A stretch of 36,774 bases of DNA, taken from positions 1 through 36,774 of the forward strand of contig CAMOUF010000288.1 of NCBI GenBank assembly GCA_946626395.1, read 5' to 3'. Shown here piece by piece: positions 25,198 to 32,599 of this stretch. The notes beneath the pieces were generated by a model, which saw nothing but the letters and a program-made list of their open reading frames with translations, had not been told where the DNA came from and searched no databases. Numbering within the stretch: position 1 is the first letter of the stretch; every line of letters begins with the position of its first letter. The stretch comes from an uncultured Clostridia bacterium (GTDB lineage: Bacteria; Bacillota; Clostridia; Christensenellales; Aristaeellaceae). Both the position numbers and the translations under genes were made by a program.

Positions 25198-27102
25198 ATG
25201 CCTCCGCGCGGACCGAGAGCCATTCAAAAACCCAAGAACGCCAAAGGCACCTTCACCCGCCTGCTGGGGTATCTGAAAGCCCACCGGCTGCGGCTGATCC
25301 TGGTTTCCCTGTGTATTTTGGCCAGCACCCTGATTTCCACCACGGGCACCTACCTGATCAAGACGGTGGTGGACGATTATATCCTGCCCCTGAAGGATCA
25401 ATACCTGGCCGGGACGTCCGTGGATTTTGGCCCCTTCCTTCGGTTCCTGCTCATGCTGCTGCTCATGTACGTGGCAGGGGCCGCAGCCCAGTTTTTCTAT
25501 AACCGGATGATGATGATGGTGTCCACCTCCACCCTGAACCGCCTGCGCAAGGAAATGTTCGATCACATGGAGGATCTGCCCATCCGGTATTTTGACCAGC
25601 GCACCCACGGCGAAATCATGAGCCGCTACACCAACGACACCGATACCCTGCGGGAATTCCTCTCCCAGTCCTTCCCCCAGGCGGTGTCCTCCGCGTTCTC
25701 CATCGTGTTTTCCCTGTTCTATATGGTGCGTTTGAACGTATGGATGACGCTGCTGGTGCTGGCCCTGACGCCCCTCATGTTCTTTATCACCGCCACCATC
25801 GGCAAAAAATCCGGCGCCAATTTCGTGGCCCAGCAAAAGGCCGTGGGCGCATTGAACGGCTATATCGAAGAAACCATCGAGGGCCAGCGGGTGGTGCAGG
25901 TATTCTGCCACGAGGAAAAGGCCAAGGAAGCCTTTGAGGAAAAGAACGAAGCCGTGCGCGTGGTGGGCACCCGGGCCAATACCATCGCCAGCATGCTGGG
26001 CCCCATCATGAATAACCTGGGCCATATCACCTATGTGATCGTGGCGCTGGTGGGCGCGGTGCTGATCGTGAACAACCCCGAGGGGGCCAGCCTGGGCATG
26101 CTCATTTCCTTCCTGCCCTTTACCCGCCAGTTCAGCCAGCCCATTTCCAACCTGAGCCAGCAGTTCAACATCATCATGCAGGCCCTGGCCGGGGCGGAGC
26201 GCATCTTTGATTTGATGGACGAGCCCGTGGAAGCGGACGACGGCTACGTGACCCTGGTGCGGGCCAAGAAGGATGAACAGGGCAACATCATCGAATGCCA
26301 GGAGCGCACCGGCATGTGGGCCTGGAAGCATCCCCACAAGGCGGACGGCAGCGTCACCTACACCGAATGCAAGGGCGACGTGGTGTTTGAGAACGTAACG
26401 TTCGGCTACGTGCCTGAAAAAACCGTGCTTCACAACATTTCCCTCTACGCCCGCCCCGGGGAAAAGATCGCCTTCGTGGGCTCCACCGGCGCAGGCAAAA
26501 CCACCATTACCAACCTGATCAACCGCTTCTATGACATTCAGGGGGGCAAGATCCGCTACGACGGCATCAACATCGAAAAGATCAAGAAAGACGATCTGCG
26601 CCGTTCCCTGGGCATGGTGCTCCAGGACACCCACCTGTTCACCGGCACCGTGAAGGAAAACATCCGCTACGGCCGTCTGGACGCCACGGATGAAGACATC
26701 GTGAAGGCCGCGAAGATCGCCAACGCCGACTTCTTCATTTCCCATCTGCCCGACGGCTATGACACCATGCTCACCGGCGACGGGGCCAACCTGAGCCAGG
26801 GCCAGCGGCAGCTGCTGGCCATCGCCCGGGCCGCCGTGGCCGACCCGCCCGTGCTGATCCTGGACGAAGCCACCTCCTCCATCGACACCCGCACCGAAGC
26901 CCTGATCGAAAAGGGCATGGATGAACTGATGAAGGGCCGCACTGTGTTCGTGATCGCCCACCGGCTGTCCACCGTGCGCAATTCCCAGGCCATCATGGTG
27001 CTGGAAAACGGCGTGATCATCGAACGCGGCAACCATGAACAGCTCCTGGCCCAGCAGGGCAAGTATTACCAGCTCTATACCGGCATGTTTGAACTTTCGT
27101 AA
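25198..27102 (+). CDS. ABC exporter half-transporter with catalytic ATP site and linker insertion (subunit B)
   Basis: This 634-residue partner has GSTGAGKTT (about 427), an intact LDEATS (about 555) and switch His (IAHRLST, about 585). Its signature is altered to LSQGQ (about 531). It therefore provides the catalytic Walker B and His of the one good ATP site. It is longer than usual: about 45 extra residues (roughly 350-395) separate the membrane domain from the nucleotide-binding domain and include TGMWAWKHPHKADGS. The function of this insert is unknown. A drug or peptide substrate is suggested by the MarR control. A strong terminator follows. Confidence 0.92.
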   Translation: MPPRGPRAIQKPKNAKGTFTRLLGYLKAHRLRLILVSLCILASTLISTTGTYLIKTVVDDYILPLKDQYLAGTSVDFGPFLRFLLMLLLMYVAGAAAQFFYNRMMMMVSTSTLNRLRKEMFDHMEDLPIRYFDQRTHGEIMSRYTNDTDTLREFLSQSFPQAVSSAFSIVFSLFYMVRLNVWMTLLVLALTPLMFFITATIGKKSGANFVAQQKAVGALNGYIEETIEGQRVVQVFCHEEKAKEAFEEKNEAVRVVGTRANTIASMLGPIMNNLGHITYVIVALVGAVLIVNNPEGASLGMLISFLPFTRQFSQPISNLSQQFNIIMQALAGAERIFDLMDEPVEADDGYVTLVRAKKDEQGNIIECQERTGMWAWKHPHKADGSVTYTECKGDVVFENVTFGYVPEKTVLHNISLYARPGEKIAFVGSTGAGKTTITNLINRFYDIQGGKIRYDGINIEKIKKDDLRRSLGMVLQDTHLFTGTVKENIRYGRLDATDEDIVKAAKIANADFFISHLPDGYDTMLTGDGANLSQGQRQLLAIARAAVADPPVLILDEATSSIDTRTEALIEKGMDELMKGRTVFVIAHRLSTVRNSQAIMVLENGVIIERGNHEQLLAQQGKYYQLYTGMFELS

Positions 27103-27115
27103 CAGCCAGGATATG

Positions 27116-27166
27116 TTAAAAAGACCGGCAGCATTCTGTTAAAAGGATGCTGCCGGTCTTTCCTCT
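27116..27166. terminator. Strong bidirectional terminator
   Basis: AAAGACCGGCAGCAT (27120-27134) pairs over 15 bases with ATGCTGCCGGTCTTT (27147-27161). It serves the ABC operon from the left and the Myb-like gene from the right. Confidence 0.88.
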
Positions 27167-27167
27167 T

Positions 27168-27941
27168 TCATCCGGACACCGTTTCCAGCCGGGCGATGCG
27201 GGAGGCCATGGCGTCGCAGAAGTCCGGCAGGCGCGCTGATCTCTCCTCTGTGGGACAGCCCAGGAAATCCTTGCACACGCCCACCATGCTTTTGACCTCA
27301 GACTGCAAATCCTCCATTTGCAGCATCAGCAGATCCCGCTGCACCTTCAGCCGGTCCCCCGCCGAAGAATCCTGGTGGGATACTCTTTTCAGCAGGCTGG
27401 ACAGCGCGGCCAGAATGGCCTGGGCGTCCGGGTCGTCGGCCAGCGCTGAGGGCGCTTCTTCCGAAGCGGGAACGATGGGCGCGATGGTCACCCGCATGTC
27501 GGGCGCGGGCTCCCCCGCCGCCTTGAGTTCTTCGCAAATTTGCCCAATCAGGTCGGGCCGTTTTTTCAGCAGCGCCCGGTATTTGTTCTGGTAGCGGAGA
27601 GTGAGGGTTTTATCGCCCCCCGCCATTTCCTGCACCGCCGCCCGCACGGACCGCCCACGCCCTTTGGCGGAGAGCACATACCGCAGCAGATCATGGATTT
27701 CTGTATCGGAAAAGGTTTCAAAAGGCGCGGCCCGGCGGCACTGCCCGATGGTCTGCTCCCGCAGCTGCATATAATAATAGTTCCTGACGCTGTTGGGCTT
27801 TCGGCCCAGGGCCTCCCCCGTTTTTTCAAACACACTGCGCAGCGGCTCTCCGCTGTCCGCCGCTGCCTGGATTTCCCTGAGCAGCAGCTCCGTTTCCTCC
27901 TGGCTCCAGCCGCTGTGAGCCAGCCGCAAGGTCTGTTCCAT
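27168..27941 (-). CDS. Myb/SANT-like helix-turn-helix protein, function unknown
   Basis: This 257-residue soluble protein begins with a Myb/SANT-like segment (SGWSQEETELLLREIQAA to SVRNYYYMQLRE, about 10-62), with the first Trp and a three-helix pattern like RsfA-type factors. A second helix-rich unit (about 75-140, FSDTEIHDLLRYVLSAKGRG to LRYQNKYRALLKKRP) has a similar layout and may be a degenerate repeat. The C-terminal third is helical and may form a coiled coil. GGAGGG lies before ATG. A DNA-binding regulator is likely, but no target is evident. It is not clearly in an operon, and I find no strong promoter. Confidence 0.8.
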   Translation of the reverse strand: MEQTLRLAHSGWSQEETELLLREIQAAADSGEPLRSVFEKTGEALGRKPNSVRNYYYMQLREQTIGQCRRAAPFETFSDTEIHDLLRYVLSAKGRGRSVRAAVQEMAGGDKTLTLRYQNKYRALLKKRPDLIGQICEELKAAGEPAPDMRVTIAPIVPASEEAPSALADDPDAQAILAALSSLLKRVSHQDSSAGDRLKVQRDLLMLQMEDLQSEVKSMVGVCKDFLGCPTEERSARLPDFCDAMASRIARLETVSG

Positions 27942-28034
27942 GGTCTTCCCTCCGTTTGCCGGTTATTTCCTTATACAGTATGCGCGCAGTTGGGAAGGAA
28001 TATGCATACAATAGCTCCATCATTTCGAAAAAAG

Positions 28035-28066
28035 CAAAGAAAAAAGAGCGGAGACCGTCCGCTCTT
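28035..28066 (-). terminator. Rho-independent terminator of the acylation operon
   Basis: AAGAGCGGA (28044-28052) and TCCGCTCTT (28058-28066) form a perfect 9-base stem, and on the minus strand a T-rich tail follows. Between it and the DUF4358 stop codon lies CTCCTAGCTCCTCGCTCTTCACTCC, a short degenerate-repeat stretch. Confidence 0.82.
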
Positions 28067-28096
28067 AAAAACTATTAACTCCTAGCTCCTCGCTCT

Positions 28097-28564
28097 TCAC
28101 TCCCTCCACCCCTGTCCCAGGGCGGCGGTGGTTTTATCGGCGTCAGGAGATACGATCAGGGCCAGATAAGCGCCGTTTTGCAGGGCTTTCGCCCGCTCCA
28201 GCTTGGCCGCCTGGTCGGGCTGATAATCCCGATACAGGGTCAGCTGCTCGCTGTTATAAGCGTTCAGCGCTTTTTTGACAGCGGCCTGATCCGCGTCTGA
28301 TTTGACCTTGGCGATCAGGACCATTTCCGGCGTAGCCCGGGTGGCGTCCCGGTACAAGGCCCAGTCCTCCAGGTCATCGGCCCGGATGAGGAAATGCTTT
28401 TCCAGATACTTTTCATTGATGGCGGTCAATTCCTGAAAGCCGGCGGCGGCCATCACCTTTTCCGCGATCTCCTGGCAGGAGGCGGTGAGGGCCGCGGTCT
28501 TTTCCTGAGCCGCGCACCCGGTCAAAAGGAAAAGCGCCAGCAGCAGGACGATACATTTTTTCAT
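28097..28564 (-). CDS. DUF4358 lipoprotein
   Basis: This lipoprotein of about 155 residues is anchored outside the membrane: the signal ends in the lipobox LLTGC. DUF4358 proteins are small Bacillota lipoproteins of unknown function that often accompany MBOAT and DHHW genes, as here. I prefer the ATG at 28564 because AAAGGA then lies eight bases upstream; the ATG at 28570 would leave only two. It is the last gene of the operon. It may help deliver or position the acylation machinery, but this is inference. Confidence 0.85.
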   Translation of the reverse strand: MKKCIVLLLALFLLTGCAAQEKTAALTASCQEIAEKVMAAAGFQELTAINEKYLEKHFLIRADDLEDWALYRDATRATPEMVLIAKVKSDADQAAVKKALNAYNSEQLTLYRDYQPDQAAKLERAKALQNGAYLALIVSPDADKTTAALGQGWRE

Positions 28565-28605
28565 AAACATTGTCCTTTCTGTAAGGGAATAGAAGCTGAA
28601 GGAAA

Positions 28606-29349
28606 CTACTCTACTTCCACCGTGTGCCTGCGGATATAATCCTCCAGGATTTTGGAGCTTTCGGCTTTCAGGTGGAAGCCGTCAAAAGCGGCATGCTCCG
28701 TCAGCAGGAAGCCGTCCTCCCCCACGAAGAGGGCGTACAGGTCGATAAAATACAGGTGCATTTCCTCCGCCAGCTGCTTTAGCCCTTCCCGGAAATTCTG
28801 ATACCGCTTGGGGGAAATGCTGGCCTGGGCCATTTTCGTCCGGGTCATGGAGGGCGGGCACAGCACAAAGAAATAGCTGTCCGGGTATTCCTGGATCATG
28901 CGCTCCATCATCTTGCGGTAATCCTGCAGGGTGCCGTCGGAGGGCTTATGGTCCAGAGCATTGCCGCCCAGGAGGATGAATATTTTCTGATGGGGATATT
29001 GGCTGATCACGTCATAGGCGGTCACGAACCGGTCATCCCCCGGCAGATGAAACAGCTTCTTGTCGGCGGAAATGGGGCTCATGCCGATGAGGGTCACGAA
29101 GTTCGCGGTGGGGAACAAATCCAGCATTTCAATGTTTTCCATCATGGAATCGCCCAGAAACACCGCGTCCTCAAAATAATCGTCCCCCACGGGCTCATGC
29201 TCCACGGGGTCCGGGGGCGGAACCAAACCACTGCTGGCTGCCTGGGTTTCCCCCAAAGCAGGAAAGACCATGGAAAAAAGCAGCAGGAAAATCAGTCCAG
29301 CAGCGCAAGCGCGCGGCTGGAGGCCAGAGAGGAAATGCCGCTGATGCAT
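28606..29349 (-). CDS. Secreted SGNH/GDSL-family hydrolase or acyltransferase
   Basis: This 247-residue protein has a signal sequence (AAGLIFLLLFSMVFPALG, about 16-33). SGNH blocks are visible: FLGDSMMEN with the nucleophile Ser, LLGGNALDH with the Asn, and FDGFHLKAE with the Asp-x-x-His pair near the C-terminus. It likely adds or removes acyl groups on an extracellular glycan. Its start lies 58 bases inside the upstream DHHW gene. The ATG is supported by AAAGGAG 10 bases upstream and by the signal peptide. Genes upstream and downstream run the same way in one operon. Confidence 0.87.
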   Translation of the reverse strand: MHQRHFLSGLQPRACAAGLIFLLLFSMVFPALGETQAASSGLVPPPDPVEHEPVGDDYFEDAVFLGDSMMENIEMLDLFPTANFVTLIGMSPISADKKLFHLPGDDRFVTAYDVISQYPHQKIFILLGGNALDHKPSDGTLQDYRKMMERMIQEYPDSYFFVLCPPSMTRTKMAQASISPKRYQNFREGLKQLAEEMHLYFIDLYALFVGEDGFLLTEHAAFDGFHLKAESSKILEDYIRRHTVEVE

Positions 29350-30377
29350 AGAATCGCTTCTCCTTTACAGTTGATGACCGCCTCGGCGGCGCTGCCGGAA
29401 AAATACCGGGGATCAATGGCCACGACGCGATGATAATGCCGGGCCAGCAGGGGCAAAAGGATATTGGCGTAGGAATCCTTGATCACAAAGAGCGTGCCCT
29501 CGGCCACGGCGTCATTGATCATTTCCATTGTGCCGTGGTTGCCGTAGAGCAGGGCGGCATAGCGGTCCCGGAGCTTGAGCCCTTCCCGGTCCACCAGCCC
29601 TTCCTTTTCTTCCTCCTCTGCGATCAGACGAACGCCCTCGGGAAGCATCCAGGAAAAATCGTCTGCTTTCTGCCACAGCAGAGGGCAGCGGGAATAGAAG
29701 CTGCCGTAAAAAGGCAGGGGCCCTTCTGTGTTTTCCAAAGGCAGGGGCATAAGGCCCAAGGCTTCGCAGGCGGCCTGATAGCCCACATACGCGCCGTCCA
29801 GCGTCCAGTGGTGGTCGGTCAGATAAAACAGGGGCGCGTCCCCCTTGGCTTCCCGCAAAGCATCCAGCAGCGGAACCAGGCGGGTATTCTCCGCCGCCGC
29901 GTTCAGCAGCGCTTCATCGTCCGCCACAGGGGAGAGGGCGGGCACAGCTTCCGGATACACCGCCGCGGCAGTGGGCACCGCCAGCAGATACACGGGCACG
30001 CCCGCATCCCGGCTGATGGTTTCCAGGGCTTTGGCGTTCAGCAGCACGTTGGATTTGGAATAGGCGTCCGTGCGGTCAAACATCCGCCCGTCTTTCCCCA
30101 GCACCACGCCGCCCACCAGCCGATGGCCCTCCGCTGCTTCCAGAGCAGTATACAGGGATACGAACCCATCCCGGAAGGGCAATTGATCCGCCGCGAAGGA
30201 CTCGAACCGGTCCCCCCAGCGGTCGCTGGTGACAGCGGAAAGGGAAATGTCCGGCGGGCCGGACAGCACCCGGTTTTCCATTTCGCTGAACTGGCGGCCA
30301 TGAAAAAAGCCTTGTCCCGCCAGCAGCAGCAAAAGCACCCCCAGCACGCCCCAGAACAAAGGCGCTTTTTTGATCAT
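29292..30377 (-). CDS. DHHW family (AlgX/AlgJ-like) polysaccharide acetylation protein
   Basis: This 361-residue protein has one N-terminal membrane anchor (about 8-25, LFWGVLGVLLLLLAGQGFF) and an extracytoplasmic SGNH-like domain. The name-giving motif is present (YLTDHHWTLDG, about residues 184-194), whose Asp-His pair is catalytic in AlgX/AlgJ. The expected serine lies late, in VIKDSYANI. It should pass acetyl groups, moved across the membrane by the MBOAT protein, to an exported polysaccharide. TAGGAGG is five bases before ATG. The MBOAT gene ends 14 bases upstream. Confidence 0.87.
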   Translation of the reverse strand: MIKKAPLFWGVLGVLLLLLAGQGFFHGRQFSEMENRVLSGPPDISLSAVTSDRWGDRFESFAADQLPFRDGFVSLYTALEAAEGHRLVGGVVLGKDGRMFDRTDAYSKSNVLLNAKALETISRDAGVPVYLLAVPTAAAVYPEAVPALSPVADDEALLNAAAENTRLVPLLDALREAKGDAPLFYLTDHHWTLDGAYVGYQAACEALGLMPLPLENTEGPLPFYGSFYSRCPLLWQKADDFSWMLPEGVRLIAEEEEKEGLVDREGLKLRDRYAALLYGNHGTMEMINDAVAEGTLFVIKDSYANILLPLLARHYHRVVAIDPRYFSGSAAEAVINCKGEAILCISGISSLASSRALALLD

Positions 30378-30391
30378 AAACGCCTCCTATC

Positions 30392-31756
30392 CTAAAAATG
30401 AAAATACAGAAAGGGATTATACGTGCTCTTGGCCAGCGCCGCCAGGCACAGCAAAAGCGCCCCCATCACGGTAATAAAGCGCAGCGCCCCGTGGCGCAAA
30501 AGCATTGCTTTTCCTTTTTCAATGATCCAGGGCACGCAGCAGGCCGCGGCGGCCAGCATCACCAGGGCGTATTCCCGCAGCCAGAAAAGGGTTTGGGCCT
30601 GGAACCGGAAGGACACCAGGCTGGAAAGGGCGGGCAGGATTTCCCCGATATTACAGCTGAAAATGATCCAGCCGATGCCGATGCTCAGATACCCCCACGC
30701 CCTGCGCAGGAGTTTTTCTCCTTTCACCCGGGGAAATAGATACTTGTCCGCCATCAGCATCGCAAAGTACCACACGCCCCAGAGAATGAAGTTCCAGTCC
30801 GCCCCATGCCAGAATCCGGTCAGGGACCAGACGATGAACAGGTTCAGAACGGTGCGGGCCGTGCCCTTCCGGCTGCCGCCCAGGGGAATATACACATAAT
30901 CCCGGAACCAGCCGCTCAGGGTCATATGCCACCGCCGCCAGAAATCCGTAACGGAGGAGGCGGCGTAGGGGTGATTGAAATTCCGGGGGAAGGTAAAGCC
31001 CAGCATCCGGCCCATGCCCACGGCCATCACCGAATAGCCCATGAAGTCAAAGTAAATCTGGAAGGAATAGGAAAGCATGTACAGCCAGGCGGCCAGGGTG
31101 TCTCCCTGCATGAGGGGCTTCATTTCCTGGGCCAATGCCCCCAATGGATTGGCCAAAAGCACCTTGGCCGAAAGCCCGCCCACAAACAGCGCCATGCCCG
31201 TTTCCAGGGCCCGGGCGCCAGGGCGGCGCTTTTCATGGAGGGCTTTGGATAAATCGCTGTAGCGCACGATAGGCCCGGCGATCAGCTGGGGAAACATAAA
31301 GATAAAGGTGCCGAAGGCGAACAGGTTTCTTTCGCTTTTCGTCTGCTTCCGGTACACATCCACCAGGTAGCCCGTGGCCTGGAAGGTAAAGAAGCTGATG
31401 CCCAGGGGCAACCGGTCCACGATGAGCCAGGAAAGGGCTTGGGAATTGCCCAGCAGCCCCGAAAAGAAACCCATGTATTTGTACAGCGCCAGGGCCCCCA
31501 TATTGGCCACCACGCCTACAATCAACAGCGCTTTTCTCCCCCAGGGCTTTTCTGTTTTTTCAATGCCCATGCCGCACAGCCAGTCCACCGCCAGGAGCGC
31601 GAAGAACAGGGGCACATATTTGGCGTCGCCCCAGGCGTAAAACAGAAGGCTGGCAAAAAACAGGAAAATATTCTGGGCCTTTTTCGGCAGGAAATAATGG
31701 ATCAGCAGCACCGGAGGCAAAAAATAAAGCAGGAAAGAAAGGCTTGAAAACAGCAT
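30392..31756 (-). CDS. MBOAT family O-acyltransferase (AlgI/DltB-like)
   Basis: This 454-residue multi-pass membrane protein has about 11 hydrophobic segments. MBOAT marks are clear: RRWHMTLSGWFRDYVYIPLG (about 270-290) and the catalytic-site His in TGFWHGADWNF (about 316). It transfers acyl, usually acetyl, groups from a cytoplasmic donor to an acceptor on the outer face. With the DHHW and SGNH proteins it forms a putative wall- or capsule-polysaccharide acetylation set. No dlt genes are present, so teichoic acid D-alanylation is less likely. AAGGAGGAAG precedes ATG. It is the first gene after a consensus promoter. Confidence 0.92.
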   Translation of the reverse strand: MLFSSLSFLLYFLPPVLLIHYFLPKKAQNIFLFFASLLFYAWGDAKYVPLFFALLAVDWLCGMGIEKTEKPWGRKALLIVGVVANMGALALYKYMGFFSGLLGNSQALSWLIVDRLPLGISFFTFQATGYLVDVYRKQTKSERNLFAFGTFIFMFPQLIAGPIVRYSDLSKALHEKRRPGARALETGMALFVGGLSAKVLLANPLGALAQEMKPLMQGDTLAAWLYMLSYSFQIYFDFMGYSVMAVGMGRMLGFTFPRNFNHPYAASSVTDFWRRWHMTLSGWFRDYVYIPLGGSRKGTARTVLNLFIVWSLTGFWHGADWNFILWGVWYFAMLMADKYLFPRVKGEKLLRRAWGYLSIGIGWIIFSCNIGEILPALSSLVSFRFQAQTLFWLREYALVMLAAAACCVPWIIEKGKAMLLRHGALRFITVMGALLLCLAALAKSTYNPFLYFHF

Positions 31757-31794
31757 GTTCCTTCCTCCTTACAGCGTCAATATAAATCGGAAAG

Positions 31795-31823
31795 ATTATA
31801 CCGTACTTTGTTTTTTCTGTCAA
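31795..31823 (-). promoter_or_regulatory. Consensus sigma-A promoter of the acylation operon
   Basis: On the minus strand TTGACA (31818-31823), exactly 17 bases, then TATAAT (31795-31800). Transcription should start about 30 bases before the MBOAT ATG. Confidence 0.88.
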
Positions 31824-31878
31824 TGTTCGGCAACGCTTGAAACAGAGGGACAGCCGTAAAACGAAAAAGAGTATGTAT

Positions 31879-32009
31879 GGGAAACCGCTCTTTGGAGTTA
31901 CTACGCATGGCCTGCGCTGTGCTTGCCCATGCTCCTTCCACCATAATGATTGACTGAAAGTGCGCCAGGCGTCCCTTTGGGCTGTCTGGCTTCAAAGAGC
32001 GGTTTTCCC
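31879..32009. other. Highly folded intergenic element, possible structured RNA or mobile repeat
   Basis: The 424 gene-free bases from 31757 to 32180 hold this element. AAACCGCTCTTTG (31882-31894) pairs perfectly over 13 bases with CAAAGAGCGGTTT (31993-32005), extended by GGG/CCC with one bulge. Inside are two more hairpins. GCATGG (31905-31910) pairs with CCATGC (31927-31932). CCAG/CTGG (31966-31969, 31986-31989) encloses CCC/GGG with a TTT loop (31973-31981). The result is a three-way, cloverleaf-like fold on either strand. It lies upstream of the MBOAT promoter, so it is not that operon's leader. I do not recognise the family. Confidence 0.5.
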
Positions 32010-32151
32010 CACTCCCCCTTCCGAGAAAGCAATAAAAGGAATCGGTCAATACGTTCTTTCTGCTTCATCCTATTTCGGAGTAAATTAGCAGGAATCGATT
32101 AGCATTCCGCGCAAAATGTTTTTATTGAACCAAGAAAAATACAACAGCCTC

Positions 32152-32180
32152 TTGCATCCTGCCCGGAAAAGGGCTACACT
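32152..32180 (+). promoter_or_regulatory. Possible weak promoter of the zinc-ribbon gene
   Basis: TTGCAT (32152-32157), 17 bases, then TACACT (32175-32180). If used, transcription starts inside the first possible codons, which favours the downstream start at 32217. Confidence 0.4.
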
Positions 32181-32216
32181 ATGGCTGAACCCAATCAGGA
32201 ACAGGAGATGATGCCC

Positions 32217-32528
32217 ATGCGGTGCGGATGCCCCAAATGTGAAACGGAAAGCTATATGGTGCATTCCGAGCGGGATAACTGCTGCGTGTGCCCGGAATGC
32301 CTGTACCGGTGCTACGCCTGCCAGGGGGACGGTCAGGCCCTGTCCCGGGAAGCTATATTGCGGCTCAAGAAAAAAACCCCCGGGGAGCAGGCGTTTTTCC
32401 TGCGCCAGTACGCCGCCGAGGACGCCTCCGACCAGGCGGAGGACAGCGGCTTCCAGTCCATCCGCAGAGAGAACCCGGAGCAGCCCTTCCCTTCCTTCTT
32501 TCACAAAGGAAAGACCTGGGAGAACTGA
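32217..32528 (+). CDS. Small cysteine-rich zinc-ribbon protein
   Basis: This protein of about 103 residues carries a dense cysteine cluster near its N-terminus: CGCPKC, then CCVCPEC, then CYAC, within about 35 residues. Such paired CxxC knuckles normally hold one or two zinc ions. The C-terminal part (AILRLKKKTPGEQAFFLRQY onward) is charged and helical and then disordered. I chose the ATG at 32217 because AGGAG lies nine bases upstream, although ATG codons at 32181, 32208 and 32211 are in frame. It precedes the T-box operon and is transcribed the same way. Function is unknown; nucleic-acid binding is plausible. Confidence 0.6.
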   Translation: MRCGCPKCETESYMVHSERDNCCVCPECLYRCYACQGDGQALSREAILRLKKKTPGEQAFFLRQYAAEDASDQAEDSGFQSIRRENPEQPFPSFFHKGKTWEN

Positions 32529-32564
32529 GCAGCCCGGAAAATATAAGCCTGTCAAGGAAATTTG

Positions 32565-32593
32565 TTGACAGAAACGGTTTTTCCTTTTATAAT
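32565..32593 (+). promoter_or_regulatory. Consensus sigma-A promoter of the hisS operon
   Basis: TTGACA (32565-32570), 17 bases, then TATAAT (32588-32593). The T-box leader starts at about 32600. Confidence 0.88.
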
Positions 32594-32599
32594 ACAGGC

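Noticed and set aside
31879-32009. Folded element as 6S RNA, SRP RNA, tmRNA, RNase P RNA or a known riboswitch
   Set aside because: None of the conserved sequence blocks I know for these families are present. It was left as unassigned.
31777-32049. A 90-codon minus-strand frame across the folded intergenic element
   Set aside because: The frame is dictated by the inverted repeat and runs through the MBOAT promoter. A non-coding or repeat explanation fits better.
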